DNA of 64,000 nt from Allosediminivita pacifica (GTDB lineage: Bacteria; Pseudomonadota; Alphaproteobacteria; Rhodobacterales; Rhodobacteraceae), in NCBI RefSeq assembly GCF_003054175.1, contig NZ_QBKN01000006.1, forward strand, positions 62,001 through 126,000, given 5' to 3'. Both the position numbers and the translations under genes were made by a program. Positions 32,730-41,863 of this stretch are shown one piece after another. How positions within the stretch are numbered: position 1 is the stretch's first letter; the number at the start of each line of letters is the position of its first letter. A model generated the notes under the pieces. It made no database searches, was not told the DNA's origin, and saw nothing but the letters and a program-made list of their open reading frames with translations.

Positions 32730-34210
32730 GCGAACTGACGAAACTGAAGATCGCCGAGGCGCGCGACGCGCTCCGCAAGGGCGACGTGACCAGCGCCGAG
32801 CTGACCGAGGCCTGCCTGAGCGCCATCGAGGGCGCGGGCAAGCTCAATGCCTTCGTGCATGACACCTCGGAGATCGCGCGGCGTCAGGCCGAGGTCGCCG
32901 ACAGCCGCATCAAGGACGGCGACGCGCCGTCGATGTGCGGTATCCCGCTGGGCATCAAGGACCTGTTCTGTATCAAGGGCGTGCCGAGCCAGGCGGCCTC
33001 GAACATCCTGGGCGGCTTCAAGCCCGAGTACGAATCCACCGTCACCACGCAGCTTTTCGGCGCGGGCGCGGTCATGCTGGGCAAGCTCAACATGGACGAG
33101 TTCGCCATGGGCAGCTCGAACGAGACCTCGTGCTACGGCAACGCGGTGAACCCCTGGCGGCGCGGCAACGACGACGAGGCGCTGACGCCCGGCGGGTCCT
33201 CGGGTGGGTCTGCCTCGGCGGTGTCCGCCGATCTCTGCCTTGGCGCCACGGGCACGGATACCGGCGGGTCGATCCGCCAGCCCGCGGCCTTCACCGGCAT
33301 CACCGGCATCAAGCCCACCTACGGGCGCTGTTCGCGCTGGGGCATCGTGGCCTTCGCAAGCTCGCTCGACCAGGCGGGCCCGATGACCAAGGACGTGCGC
33401 GACGCGGCCATCATGCTCGAGGCCATGTGCGGGCACGACCCCAAGGACAGCACCAGCGCCGACCTGGCCGTGCCCAACTTCGAGGCCATGCTGACCGGCG
33501 ACATCAAGGGCAAGACCATCGGCATTCCGCGCGAATACCGCATGGACGGCATGTCCGACGAGATCGACGCGCTCTGGGCCGAGGGGCGCAAGATGCTCGA
33601 GGATGCGGGCGCGAAGGTGGTCGACATCTCGCTGCCGCATACCAAGTACGCGCTGCCCGCCTACTACGTGATCGCGCCGGCGGAGGCGTCTTCGAACCTC
33701 GCGCGCTACGACGGTGTGCGCTACGGCCACCGCGCCAAGCTTTCGCAGGGCGACGGCATCACCGAGATGTACGAGAAGACCCGTGCAGAGGGCTTCGGCG
33801 ATGAAGTGAAGCGCCGCGTGATGGTCGGCACCTACGTGCTGTCGGCGGGCTTCTACGACGCCTACTACAACCGCGCGCGCAAGGTCCGGACGCTGATCAA
33901 GAAGGACTTCGAGGATGTCTTCGCGCAGGGCGTGGACGCGATCCTGACGCCCGCCACGCCCTCGGCGGCCTTCCCGCTGGGCATGGAGGTCGAGGACCCG
34001 GTCCAGATGTACCTGAACGATGTTTTCACCGTGACGGTGAACCTTGCGGGCCTTCCGGGCATTTCCGTTCCGGCAGGCACGGACAAGCAGGGCCTGCCGC
34101 TCGGGCTGCAGCTGATCGGCCGTCCTTGGGAGGAAGGCGACCTGCTGAACTGCGCCTATGCACTGGAACAGTCGGCGGGCTTTGTGGCGAAGCCGTCGAA
34201 ATGGTGGTAG
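32726..34210 (+). CDS. gatA: Asp-tRNA(Asn)/Glu-tRNA(Gln) amidotransferase subunit A
   Basis: A 494-residue amidase-signature protein that frees ammonia from glutamine for tRNA-dependent amidation. The catalytic Lys is in [14 protein letters not shown] near residue 78, the cis-Ser in [13 protein letters not shown] near 155 and the nucleophile Ser in [15 protein letters not shown] near 180. The GatA-typical C-terminus ([35 protein letters not shown]) is intact. It is translationally coupled to gatC. Confidence 0.97.
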   Translation: MSELTKLKIAEARDALRKGDVTSAELTEACLSAIEGAGKLNAFVHDTSEIARRQAEVADSRIKDGDAPSMCGIPLGIKDLFCIKGVPSQAASNILGGFKPEYESTVTTQLFGAGAVMLGKLNMDEFAMGSSNETSCYGNAVNPWRRGNDDEALTPGGSSGGSASAVSADLCLGATGTDTGGSIRQPAAFTGITGIKPTYGRCSRWGIVAFASSLDQAGPMTKDVRDAAIMLEAMCGHDPKDSTSADLAVPNFEAMLTGDIKGKTIGIPREYRMDGMSDEIDALWAEGRKMLEDAGAKVVDISLPHTKYALPAYYVIAPAEASSNLARYDGVRYGHRAKLSQGDGITEMYEKTRAEGFGDEVKRRVMVGTYVLSAGFYDAYYNRARKVRTLIKKDFEDVFAQGVDAILTPATPSAAFPLGMEVEDPVQMYLNDVFTVTVNLAGLPGISVPAGTDKQGLPLGLQLIGRPWEEGDLLNCAYALEQSAGFVAKPSKWW

Positions 34211-34243
34211 CTTGACGCCATAAGACACGAGGCACGGCAGACG

Positions 34244-34930
34244 ATGCGGTATCTACTTCTCGGGGTTGCGGCGCTTGCGCTGAGCAATTGCGCGCCCACC
34301 GGACCCGGCAGCTACGACGACTACGCGGCGCGGCGCGATGCGCAGCTTTCCTCGAACGCGCAGTCGGTGCCTGCACCTTCTGACGTGCAGTCCTCGACCC
34401 TCGGCGGCAGTGGCAGCGCGGCGGTGGATGCGGCGCGTGACGCGCTCGCGCGCGAGGAAGCGGCGGCGGCCAATTCCGGTGTGCCGCCGGTCAATGCCGC
34501 ACCGGGGAACCCGCCTCCGCAGGTGGTGAGCAACTCCGCCGGGATCTCGGAAGAGAACAGCTTCGAGGCGGTCTCCGAGGAACGCGACATCGAGGATGAC
34601 GCGGCGATGATCGAGCGCAACCGCGCGCAGTATCAGGTCATCACCCCGACCTCGCTCCCGACGCGGCCGGGCACGAATGAGCCCAACATCGTGCAGTACG
34701 CGCTGCAGACCTCGAACCCGGTGGGCACCCAGCTCTACAGCCGGTCGCGGTTCCGCGCGCAGACCAAGTACGAGCGCTCCTGCGGGCAGTTCACCTCGGA
34801 CGATCTCGCGCAGGAGGCCTTCCTTGCCGAGGGCGGCCCCGAGCGCGACCGTCAGGGCATGGACCCGGACGGCGACGGTTATGCCTGCGAGTGGGATCCC
34901 ACGCCCTACCGCGCGGTGAGCGGCAGCTGA
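34244..34930 (+). CDS. Lipoprotein with C-terminal excalibur-like calcium-binding motif
   Basis: A 228-residue protein. The signal sequence ends with the lipobox LSNC, so Cys16 should be lipidated. A long Ala/Ser/Pro-rich linker follows, with an acidic section (EENSFEAVSEERDIEDD), and the last 45 residues carry an excalibur-like motif: a Cys (YERSCGQF), AQEAFLAEGG, then GMDPDGDGYACEWDP, whose DxDxDG loop should bind calcium and whose two Cys can pair. Such motifs are usual in envelope proteins. It overlaps or abuts the following amidase gene, which suggests a shared cell-wall role. Confidence 0.85.
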   Translation: MRYLLLGVAALALSNCAPTGPGSYDDYAARRDAQLSSNAQSVPAPSDVQSSTLGGSGSAAVDAARDALAREEAAAANSGVPPVNAAPGNPPPQVVSNSAGISEENSFEAVSEERDIEDDAAMIERNRAQYQVITPTSLPTRPGTNEPNIVQYALQTSNPVGTQLYSRSRFRAQTKYERSCGQFTSDDLAQEAFLAEGGPERDRQGMDPDGDGYACEWDPTPYRAVSGS

Positions 34931-35598
34931 TCCTGTCGACCGACTGGCATCCGTCACCGAATTTCGGGCCGCGGCGCGATGGCGCGCGGCCCGATCTCGT
35001 CATGATCCATTACACCGCCATGCGCAGCGCCGAGGGCGCGCGCGACTGGCTGTGTGCCGAGACATCCGGCGTGTCGGCGCATTACTTGATCGCCGAGAAC
35101 GGGCGCTGCTGGCAGCTCGTCGAGGAAGAGGCACGCGCCTGGCACGCGGGGGCGGGCGCCTGGGGCGAGGTAACGGACGTGAATTCCCGCTCGATCGGGA
35201 TAGAACTGGCCAACGGCGGAGGACAGCCTTTCGCCGCGCCGCAGATGGCGGTGCTGGAGGATCTGCTGGCCGGTATCATGTCGCGCTGGGGCATTCCGCC
35301 CGCCGGCGTGATCGGGCATTCGGACAGCGCGCTGGGTCGCAAGATCGATCCGGGACCGCGTTTCGACTGGCGTCGGCTGGCGCGGCGCGGGCTGGCGATC
35401 TGGCCCGCGATGGCGGCGGCGGGTGACTTCGAGGCGGCTGCCCGGCGCTTCGGCTATCGTGCAGAGGCGGAGCAGGGCGAGGCGCTGCTTGCGGCGTTCC
35501 GGATGCGGTTCCGGCCCTGGGCCTCGGGGCCGCTCGACGATACCGACCGCGGGCTGATGGCCGATCTGGCCGCGCGCTGGCCGGGGCCCCGGATCTGA
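34891..35598 (+). CDS. N-acetylmuramoyl-L-alanine amidase (AmpD-type)
   Basis: An amidase_2 protein of about 220 residues that cuts the bond between MurNAc and L-Ala in peptidoglycan. Zinc ligands are in VMIHYTAMRS (His) and in GHSDSALGRKIDPGPRFDW (His and Asp), with NSRSIGIELANGG in between. No signal peptide, so it probably works on recycled muropeptides in the cytoplasm. The start is uncertain: the GTG at 34891 overlaps the lipoprotein gene by 40 bases, while a CTG at 34927 would give a CTGA overlap with its stop. No ATG fits the conserved N-terminus (DWHPSPNFGPRRDG). Confidence 0.88.
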   Translation: MGSHALPRGERQLILSTDWHPSPNFGPRRDGARPDLVMIHYTAMRSAEGARDWLCAETSGVSAHYLIAENGRCWQLVEEEARAWHAGAGAWGEVTDVNSRSIGIELANGGGQPFAAPQMAVLEDLLAGIMSRWGIPPAGVIGHSDSALGRKIDPGPRFDWRRLARRGLAIWPAMAAAGDFEAAARRFGYRAEAEQGEALLAAFRMRFRPWASGPLDDTDRGLMADLAARWPGPRI

Positions 35599-35707
35599 GC
35601 TTTGGGGTGTCGGGATTGACCAGATTGCGACCGGGCGGTGAGGGTGCCGCGCGGCCCGCAGAAGGAAACGGTGCCGCGAGACGGCATGAACAGAATGGGA
35701 GAAAGAC

Positions 35708-36673
35708 ATGAGCGATCCGGTCCGGTGGGGTATTCTCGGGGCAGCCAAGTTTGCACGCGAGCAGATGGGCCCGGCCATTCACATGGCGCGCGGCGGCATG
35801 ATCGCGGGGCTCGCGACCCGCAGCGCGGACAAGGCCGCAGCCTTTTCAGACATGGCGCCGGGCCTGCGGGTCTTCGAGGACTACGACGCGCTGATCGCCG
35901 ATCCCGGAATCGACGCGGTCTACATACCCCTGCCCAACCATCTTCACGTCGAGTGGGCGAAGAAGGCGGCAAAGGCCGGCAAGCATGTGCTGTGCGAAAA
36001 GCCGATCGCACTGGCAGCAAGCGAGATCGACGAGCTGATCGCGCTGCGCGATCAGACCGGGCTGCTGATCGCCGAGGCCTACATGATCGTGCACCATCCC
36101 CAATGGCACAAGGCGCGCGAGCTCGTGCAGGCGGGCGAACTCGGTGAGCTGAAGCATGCCAGCGTCAGCTTCGCGTTCAACAATCCCGACCTCGACAACA
36201 TCCGCAACGATCCCGAACGCGGCGGCGGCGCGCTGCGCGACATCGGGGTCTATGCCTTCGGCGGCGTGCGCTTCGTGACCGGGGAGGAGCCCTCGGAGAT
36301 CCTCAGTTCGCGGATCGACTGGGAACACGGGATCGACGCGACCACGCATGTGACGGCGAAATTCCCCTCGTTCATGTACACCGGCCACGTCTCGATGCGC
36401 GCCTCGCCCTTCCAGCAGGTCGTGTTCCACGGCACCGAGGGGGTCGTCCGGCTGCCGGTGCCCTTCAACGCGCTCTCCTATGGTCAGGCCGAAGTGATCC
36501 TGCAGAAGGAACGCCACACGCAGAGCTGGCGTTTTCCCGGCACGAACCAATACGTGCGGCAGGTCGAGGCGTTCAACGCGTCCGTGGCCGATCCGGCGTC
36601 CTATCCCTGCACGCTGGAATTCGTGCGCGGGACGCAGGCCATGATCGACGAGGTCTACGCCGCCGCGCCCTGA
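35708..36673 (+). CDS. Gfo/Idh/MocA-family oxidoreductase
   Basis: A 321-residue NAD(P)-dependent dehydrogenase. The Rossmann domain begins VRWGILGAAKFAREQ and holds the conserved GKHVLCEKPIAL with the catalytic-region Lys near residue 98. The C-terminal domain (DIGVYAFGGVRFVTGEEP) has the conserved Asp and aromatic of the family. Substrates are usually sugars or cyclitols; nothing nearby fixes the one here. GGGAGAAAG precedes the ATG. A small coiled-coil gene follows. Confidence 0.92.
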   Translation: MSDPVRWGILGAAKFAREQMGPAIHMARGGMIAGLATRSADKAAAFSDMAPGLRVFEDYDALIADPGIDAVYIPLPNHLHVEWAKKAAKAGKHVLCEKPIALAASEIDELIALRDQTGLLIAEAYMIVHHPQWHKARELVQAGELGELKHASVSFAFNNPDLDNIRNDPERGGGALRDIGVYAFGGVRFVTGEEPSEILSSRIDWEHGIDATTHVTAKFPSFMYTGHVSMRASPFQQVVFHGTEGVVRLPVPFNALSYGQAEVILQKERHTQSWRFPGTNQYVRQVEAFNASVADPASYPCTLEFVRGTQAMIDEVYAAAP

Positions 36674-36702
36674 CCGCATCGCGACGCGAAAAGGAGCACG
36701 CG

Positions 36703-36996
36703 ATGAGTGACGACAAGAGCGCCTTTCAACAGAAGGCCGAAGCACGCCTCGAGCAGGTCCAGGCCGAGATCGAGAAGATGAAGGCCGAGGCCAAGGAAAA
36801 GCAGGCCGACCAGCAGGCCGAGGCCGAGCGCAAGAAGGAGATGGCCGAGCTCGAAGAGCGCAAGGCCGAGCTCAACGCCCAGGTCGAGAAGCTGAAGGCC
36901 CAGAGTGGCGAGGCGTGGACCGACGTCCGCGCCGGGGTCCAGAAGGCTTGGGACAACATGGAAGAGTCCTTCACCAAGGCCCGTGCCCGCTTTTAA
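36703..36996 (+). CDS. Small coiled-coil protein
   Basis: A 97-residue, highly charged, almost entirely helical protein. Residues 5-70 are a continuous run of Glu/Lys/Gln/Ala heptads (AEARLEQVQAEIEKMKAEAKEK), followed by EAWTDVRAGVQKAWDNMEESF, an amphipathic segment seen in small Rhodobacterales coiled-coil proteins of unknown role. No signal or membrane segment. AAAGGAGC precedes the ATG and a good terminator follows at once. It lies just before phaR and could be a granule- or membrane-associated helper like a phasin, but that is only inference from position. Confidence 0.8.
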   Translation: MSDDKSAFQQKAEARLEQVQAEIEKMKAEAKEKQADQQAEAERKKEMAELEERKAELNAQVEKLKAQSGEAWTDVRAGVQKAWDNMEESFTKARARF

Positions 36997-37006
36997 ACCG
37001 TCTCAT

Positions 37007-37040
37007 AAGCCCGCGTGAAAGCGCGGGCTTTTCTTTTCTT
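37007..37040 (+). terminator. Rho-independent terminator
   Basis: AAGCCCGCG and CGCGGGCTT form a perfect 9-bp stem around TGAAAG, followed by TTCTTTTCTT. It lies 11 bases after the stop of the coiled-coil gene and separates it from phaR. Confidence 0.92.
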
Positions 37041-37094
37041 CTGCACTCGCATAAGCTTTTTGAAAGATGTGAACCCTATGGGGAGGGGGAGCCC

Positions 37095-37649
37095 GTGGCA
37101 GATACCGAAAAGCCGCTTCTGATCAAGCGCTACGCGAGCCGCCGGCTCTATAATACCGAGACCAGCGACTACGTCACGCTCGAGGATATCGCGGGCTTCA
37201 TCCGCGATGGCCGCGAGGTCAAGATCGTCGACCTCAAGTCCGGCGACGACCTGACCCGGCAGTACCTGCTTCAGATCGTGGCCGAGCACGAGAGCAAGGG
37301 CGAAAGCGTCCTGCCGATCAGCGTGCTGACCGATCTCGTGCGCAGCTACACGACGCAGGCCACCAGCATGGTGCCCGAGTTCCTGGCCGCCAGCTTCGAG
37401 GCGCTGCGCGACAGCCAGAGCAAGTGGGTCGAGAGCATGAACGTCGTGAACCCGATGACCAAGGTCCCAGGCTTCGAGGCCGTGCAGGCGCAGCAGGAGG
37501 CCTTTCTGAAGGCCATGACCGGCCAGATGGGCAACCAGTGGTCGGGGCCGACGCAGGAGGGCGCCGAAGGCGACGACAAGGAAGACCTCGACGCGATCAA
37601 GCGCCAGCTCGCGGAGCTTCAGGCCAAGCTCAACAAGATGGGCAAGTAG
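37095..37649 (+). CDS. phaR: Polyhydroxyalkanoate synthesis repressor PhaR
   Basis: A 184-residue PhaR. The N-terminal DNA-binding domain (LLIKRYASRRLYNTETSDYVTLEDIAGFIRDGREVKIVD) and the PHB-accumulation regulatory domain (LTDLVRSYTTQATSMVPEFLAASFEAL) are both complete, with a short C-terminal coiled coil. PhaR binds nascent PHB and represses phasin and its own gene. The start is a GTG at 37095 after GGGAGGGGGAG. The PHA synthase genes are not in the window. Confidence 0.93.
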   Translation: MADTEKPLLIKRYASRRLYNTETSDYVTLEDIAGFIRDGREVKIVDLKSGDDLTRQYLLQIVAEHESKGESVLPISVLTDLVRSYTTQATSMVPEFLAASFEALRDSQSKWVESMNVVNPMTKVPGFEAVQAQQEAFLKAMTGQMGNQWSGPTQEGAEGDDKEDLDAIKRQLAELQAKLNKMGK

Positions 37650-37685
37650 AGCCCGGGGAGCGCGATGCCCCGGTTTCGGATTGAG

Positions 37686-37716
37686 CAAGGGCCGCGCCGG
37701 TAAGGCGCGGCCCTTG
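37686..37716. terminator. Convergent hairpin terminator after phaR
   Basis: CAAGGGCCGCGCC and GGCGCGGCCCTTG form a perfect 13-bp stem with a GGTAA loop between the convergent phaR and aminotransferase genes. The T run is weak on both strands, but the stem is strong enough to end or protect both transcripts. Confidence 0.75.
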
Positions 37717-37743
37717 CCGTTTCCGATCGCGCCCCCGGTGCGC

Positions 37744-38928
37744 CTAGGTGCCGTAGGCGCGCAGCGGGCCCATGACCTGTTCGGCGGCCTGTGTGAGGAT
37801 CTCTGCGACGGTGCGGCACTCCTCCTCGGTCAGGCGGGCGGGCAGGCGGGTGTCGCAGGCGCGCATGAGCATGGCGCGGGTCTTGGGAAGCTCGGGCAGT
37901 TCAGGCAGGAACTGCCAGTTCCAGAAGGCCCGCGCGTTGTCGGCATGCAGCCCGAAGACCTGCACCTTGACGCCTGCGGCCCCGGCGGCGGCGGCAAACC
38001 CCTCGACCTCGTCATCCGACATGCCCGAGAGGTTGAACTGCAGCGAATCCGGCGCGCGCTCCTCGGGCGGCAGTTTCGCCGGCACCTCGATCCAGGGGCT
38101 GCGGGTGATGAGCCCAGCGACAAGGTCATGGTTGCGGCGCCCGTCGGCCACGCGCCGGGCCAGATGCGGCAGCTGCGGGCGGATGACGGCGGCGGCGAGG
38201 TTCGACATGCGCAGGTTGTAGAGCGGCAGGCGGTTCTGCCACTTGGCAAAGCTCTCCTGCAGGACGGGATGCTTCTTCCAGTTGTGCTCGTAGGCGCCTG
38301 AGAGGATCACCGCGCGGGCCACCAGATCCGCGTCGTCGGTGACGAGGATGCCGCCTTCGCCGGCGTTGATCATCTTGTAGGACTGGAAGCTGAAGCAGCC
38401 GATCCGCCCGATGGTGCCGATGTTCTGCCCGTGCCAGGTGGTCCCGAGGCTGTGGGCCGCGTCCTCGATCACCGGCACGCCGGCGGCGTTGCAGAGCGCC
38501 ATGATGGCGTCCATGTCCGAGGTGTGCCCACGCATGTGACTGATGATCACCGCCTGGCAGGACGGCAGCTTGGCGGCGAAATCGCCCATGTCGATGCGGT
38601 AGTTGTCGCCCACCTCGCACAGCACCGGCACGCAGTCGGCATGCACCACCGAGGAAGGCACCGCCGCGAAGGTGAAGCCGGGGATCATCACGCGCGCGTC
38701 GCGGGGCAGATCCAGCGCCTTCAGCGACAGGAAGAGCGCGGCCGAGCAGCTCGAGACCGCCAGGGCGTACTTGCTGCCCAGAAGCTCCGCAAATTCCGCC
38801 TCGAGCAGGGAGACCGGCGCATCCTCGGGCGCGGTGTAGCGGAAGAGATCGCCGGAGCGCAGCAGCCGGTCGATCTCGGCGCGGGCGTCCTCGGGGATGG
38901 GCTCGGCATCGTGCATGTTTGGAAGCAT
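37744..38928 (-). CDS. DegT/DnrJ/EryC1-family aminotransferase
   Basis: A 394-residue PLP enzyme. ALAVSSCSAALFLSLKAL begins the PLP phosphate site, MIPGFTFAAVPSSV and VIEDAAHSLG follow, and the PLP lysine is in FSFQSYKMINAGEGG near residue 183. This fold makes amino sugars or aminocyclitols in surface polysaccharide and antibiotic pathways. No glycosyltransferase or nucleotide-sugar gene is nearby, and it lies downstream of a PuuB-like oxidase, so a role on another keto substrate is possible. It is 122 bases after that oxidase gene and convergent with phaR. Confidence 0.88.
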   Translation of the reverse strand: MLPNMHDAEPIPEDARAEIDRLLRSGDLFRYTAPEDAPVSLLEAEFAELLGSKYALAVSSCSAALFLSLKALDLPRDARVMIPGFTFAAVPSSVVHADCVPVLCEVGDNYRIDMGDFAAKLPSCQAVIISHMRGHTSDMDAIMALCNAAGVPVIEDAAHSLGTTWHGQNIGTIGRIGCFSFQSYKMINAGEGGILVTDDADLVARAVILSGAYEHNWKKHPVLQESFAKWQNRLPLYNLRMSNLAAAVIRPQLPHLARRVADGRRNHDLVAGLITRSPWIEVPAKLPPEERAPDSLQFNLSGMSDDEVEGFAAAAGAAGVKVQVFGLHADNARAFWNWQFLPELPELPKTRAMLMRACDTRLPARLTEEECRTVAEILTQAAEQVMGPLRAYGT

Positions 38929-39050
38929 GGTTTCCAGAATCCTGAAGCGAGGTTTCCAGAAACGTAAAACAAGCGCCTGTGACAGCCAAGCGACAATGGC
39001 GGGAAGCGCGCTGCGCCCCGCTGTCGCGGTCGCCCCGTGTCTTTGATGTC

Positions 39051-40352
39051 TCAGATGCCGAGGCGATCGCGCAGGGAGAACCAGCTCATCGCGAGGGTGA
39101 GCAGCGGGCTGCGCAGGCGGGCGCCGCCGGGAAAGGCGGGCGAGGGCAGGGCGGCGAAGGTATCGAACCCTTCCGAACGTCCGCGCACGGCCTCGGCCAG
39201 CAGGCGGCCCGCCTGCACCGCGTTGCCGACGCCATGCCCCGAATAGCCCGAGGCCGACAGCACGTTGGGCGCCACGCGGGCGAGATGCGGTAGGCGCTGC
39301 CGGGTGATGGCCAGCGTGCCGCCCCAGGCGTAGTCGAGCTTGACGTCCGCCAGATGCGGGAAGGTCTGCAGCAGCGGCTTGCGGACCTTGGCGCGGATGT
39401 CGTCGGGAAAGCGGTAGCCGTAGCTTTCGCCGCCGCCGAAGATCAGCCGCTTGTCATGCGACAGGCGGAAGTAGTTGACCACGAAGCGGTCGTCGCAGAC
39501 CGCCACGTCGCGGGTCAGCACCTCGGCGGCACGGTCGCCCAGCGGTTCGGTGGCGACGACAAAGTTGTTGATCGGCATGACGCGGGCGCCCACGCGGTCG
39601 TCGAGGCGCCCGAGATAGCCGTTGGTGGCCAGGATCACGTGGTCAGCGCGCGCGGTGCCCGCTTCGGTGCGGACCACCGCCGGCGTGCCCTCGTCCCAGC
39701 CGGTGACCAGCGCGCGCTCGAAGATCCGCACGCCCGCGGCCCGCGCGGCGCGCGCCAGTCCCAGGGCAAGCTTCAACGGATGCAGATGCGCGGCCCCCAT
39801 GTCGAGCACCCCGCCGCGGTAGTCGGGCGAGCGGCAGAGCGCCTGCATGCCCTCGGCGTCGAACCTCTCCAGCGGGTAGTCGTAGTGCCGGGCCATGTGC
39901 GCGGCGTAGTCGTCGAGATGCCGCGCCGAGTTGTCCGAGGTCGCGGCCCAGGCGATGCCGTCCTTCAGTTGGCAGTCGATGCCATGCCGCGCCACGAGAT
40001 CGCGCACCAGCTGCTTGGCGTCCTGCCCAAGCTCCCAGAAGCGGCGCGCCGTGTCGCGACCCACCATCGCCTCCAGCTCCTGCTGGTCGCGCCGCTGGCC
40101 CGACCCCAGTTGCCCGCCGTTGCGCCCCGAGGCGCCGAAGCCCACGCGGTGCGCCTCGAGCAGCACCACCGAAAGCCCCGCCTCGGCCAGGTGCAGCGCG
40201 GCCGAAAGCCCGGTGTAGCCGCCGCCCACCACGCAGACATCGGCGCTGGCCTCGCCCTCGAGCGCCGGAAAGGGCGGCAGGGCCTCGGTCGTGGCGGCAT
40301 ACCAGCTGTCGGGATATTCGCCCGTGCGATCATTGGCGTGCAGCAGGTCCAC
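39051..40352 (-). CDS. FAD-dependent oxidoreductase, PuuB/OrdL-like (gamma-glutamylputrescine oxidase type)
   Basis: A 433-residue DAO-family flavoprotein. SWYAATTEALPPFPALEGEASADVCVVGGGYTGLSAALHLAEAG contains the N-terminal motif and GxGxxG FAD loop of the PuuB/OrdL group; ATNGYLG, MPINNFVVATEPL and SASGYSGHGVGNAVQAGRLLAEA are further family blocks. The expected reaction oxidises gamma-glutamylputrescine (or a similar gamma-glutamylated amine) to the aldehyde with release of hydrogen peroxide. It lies downstream of two PuuA-like synthetases on the same strand, with a hairpin repeat in the 149-base gap. Confidence 0.9.
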   Translation of the reverse strand: MDLLHANDRTGEYPDSWYAATTEALPPFPALEGEASADVCVVGGGYTGLSAALHLAEAGLSVVLLEAHRVGFGASGRNGGQLGSGQRRDQQELEAMVGRDTARRFWELGQDAKQLVRDLVARHGIDCQLKDGIAWAATSDNSARHLDDYAAHMARHYDYPLERFDAEGMQALCRSPDYRGGVLDMGAAHLHPLKLALGLARAARAAGVRIFERALVTGWDEGTPAVVRTEAGTARADHVILATNGYLGRLDDRVGARVMPINNFVVATEPLGDRAAEVLTRDVAVCDDRFVVNYFRLSHDKRLIFGGGESYGYRFPDDIRAKVRKPLLQTFPHLADVKLDYAWGGTLAITRQRLPHLARVAPNVLSASGYSGHGVGNAVQAGRLLAEAVRGRSEGFDTFAALPSPAFPGGARLRSPLLTLAMSWFSLRDRLGI

Positions 40353-40375
40353 CTGCGTCGCTCCTCTTTTCGTGT

Positions 40376-40437
40376 TTCTTCTCGCCCCAAATACCTCGGG
40401 GTGACTTGGCCGAAGGCCAAGAGGGGCAGCGCCCCTC
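40376..40437 (-). repeat. Dispersed hairpin repeat, copy C
   Basis: Read on the minus strand: GGGGCGCTGCCCC, then CTTGGCC-TTC-GGCCAAG, then CACCCCGAGGTATTTGGGG and CGAGAAGAA. The second hairpin differs in sequence from copies A and B on both arms. Two further hairpins (40449-40466, CCGGGG with CCCCGG; and 40476-40493) lie between it and the synthetase stop, so the whole intercistronic gap is structured. Confidence 0.85.
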
Positions 40438-40501
40438 TAGTCTGGGCTCCGGGGGCGCAGCCCCGGCGCAGGGAATGCGCGCCGCAAGGCGCACATCGGG
40501 A

Positions 40502-41863
40502 TCAGACGTTGGTCAGCAGGTGCTCTCGTTCCCAGGGGCTGATGACCTGCAGGAATTCCTCGTACTCGGTACGCTTCACGATGCTGTAGACCCGCGCGAA
40601 ATCGGCGCCCAGCACCTCGTGCAGGCCTTCGGCCTCGTCGAAGAGATCCAGTGCCTGTCCCAGCACGCGGGGGATGTCGCCCTCGCCGGCATAGGCGTCG
40701 CCGCGGAACTCGGGTGAGGGTTTGCGCGCCTCCATGAGGCCGAGGTAGCCGCAGGCGAGCGAGGCGGCGATGCCGAGGTAGGGGTTGCAGTCCATGCCCG
40801 CCAGCCGGTTCTCGACCCGCCGCGCCTCGGGCTCGGAGATCGGGATGCGGATGCCGGTGGTGCGGTTGTCCTGCGCCCATTCGAGGTTGATGGGCGCGGC
40901 GTGGTCGCGCACGTAGCGGCGGTAGGAGTTCACGTAGGGCGCCTGCACCGCGATGGCCGAGGGCAGGTGGGTCTGCAGCCCGCCGATGAAGTGGAAGAAG
41001 GCCGCGCTCTCGCTGCCGTCGGGCGAGGAAAACAGGTTCTGCCCCGTGGCCCTGTCCAGCACCGAGTGGTGGATGTGCATGGCGCTGCCCGGCTCGTCGG
41101 CGATGGGTTTGGCCATGAAGGTGGCGTAGCAGTCGTGCCGCATCGCCGCCTCGCGGATCAGGCGCTTGAAGTAGAAGACCTCGTCGGCAAGCTTCACCGG
41201 ATCGCCGTGGCGCAGGTTGATCTCGAGCTGGCCGGCGCCGCCTTCCTGCGTGATGCCGTCGATCTCGAAGCCCTGCGCCTCGGCGAAATCGTAGATGTCG
41301 TCGATGACGGGGCCGAATTCGTCCACCGCCGTCATCGAGTAGCTCTGCCGCGCTGCCGCCGGACGCCCCGAGCGGCCCACCATCGGCTCGATGTCGCGAG
41401 CTGGGTCGAGGTTGCGGGCGATGAGGTAGAATTCCATCTCGGGCGCAACGACCGGTTTCCAGCCCTGCGCCTCGTAGAGCGCGCAGACCCGCTTGAGCAC
41501 GTTGCGCGGCGAGAAGGGCACCGGTTCGCCCTGGCGGTCGAAGGCGTCGTGGATCACCTGCAGCGTCCAGTCGCCGGTCCAGGGTGCGGCGCTTGCGGTG
41601 GTCATGTCGGGCCGAAGGATCATGTCCTTCTCGATGAAACCGTCCTCGTCGGCGGCGTCCGACCAGTCGCCGGTGATGGTCTGGAAGAAGATCGAATCCG
41701 GCAGGTGGAAGTGCTTCATCCGGGCGAATTTCGAGGCGGGCACGGCCTTGCCGCGGGCGATGCCCGGCAGGTCCGAGATGATGCATTCCACCTCGTCGAG
41801 CCTGCGGTTCTCGAGGTAGCTCTGCGCGGCCTCGGGCAGGCCCTTGATCCAGTCGTCGCTCAT
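40502..41863 (-). CDS. Glutamine synthetase-family protein, PuuA-like, copy 1
   Basis: A 453-residue type III-like glutamine synthetase homologue, probably gamma-glutamylputrescine synthetase or a related gamma-glutamyl-amine ligase. The beta-grasp domain (VECIISDLPGIARGKAVPASKF) is followed by the catalytic domain with APEMEFYLI, GAGQLEINLRHGDP, GSAMHIHHSV, and NRTTGIRIPISEPEARRVENR. MPGIARGK replaces the substrate-loop sequence of ordinary GlnA, and the adenylylation Tyr region of GlnA is not apparent. The ATG overlaps the stop of the amidotransferase gene (41860-41863). It should use ATP, glutamate and an amine in the cytoplasm. Confidence 0.88.
   Translation of the reverse strand: MSDDWIKGLPEAAQSYLENRRLDEVECIISDLPGIARGKAVPASKFARMKHFHLPDSIFFQTITGDWSDAADEDGFIEKDMILRPDMTTASAAPWTGDWTLQVIHDAFDRQGEPVPFSPRNVLKRVCALYEAQGWKPVVAPEMEFYLIARNLDPARDIEPMVGRSGRPAAARQSYSMTAVDEFGPVIDDIYDFAEAQGFEIDGITQEGGAGQLEINLRHGDPVKLADEVFYFKRLIREAAMRHDCYATFMAKPIADEPGSAMHIHHSVLDRATGQNLFSSPDGSESAAFFHFIGGLQTHLPSAIAVQAPYVNSYRRYVRDHAAPINLEWAQDNRTTGIRIPISEPEARRVENRLAGMDCNPYLGIAASLACGYLGLMEARKPSPEFRGDAYAGEGDIPRVLGQALDLFDEAEGLHEVLGADFARVYSIVKRTEYEEFLQVISPWEREHLLTNV

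Noticed and set aside
31646-34228. An 860-codon minus-strand open frame opposite the ceramidase-like, gatC and gatA genes
   Set aside because: gatC and gatA are certain. The opposite frame has a long basic tail and no family pattern.
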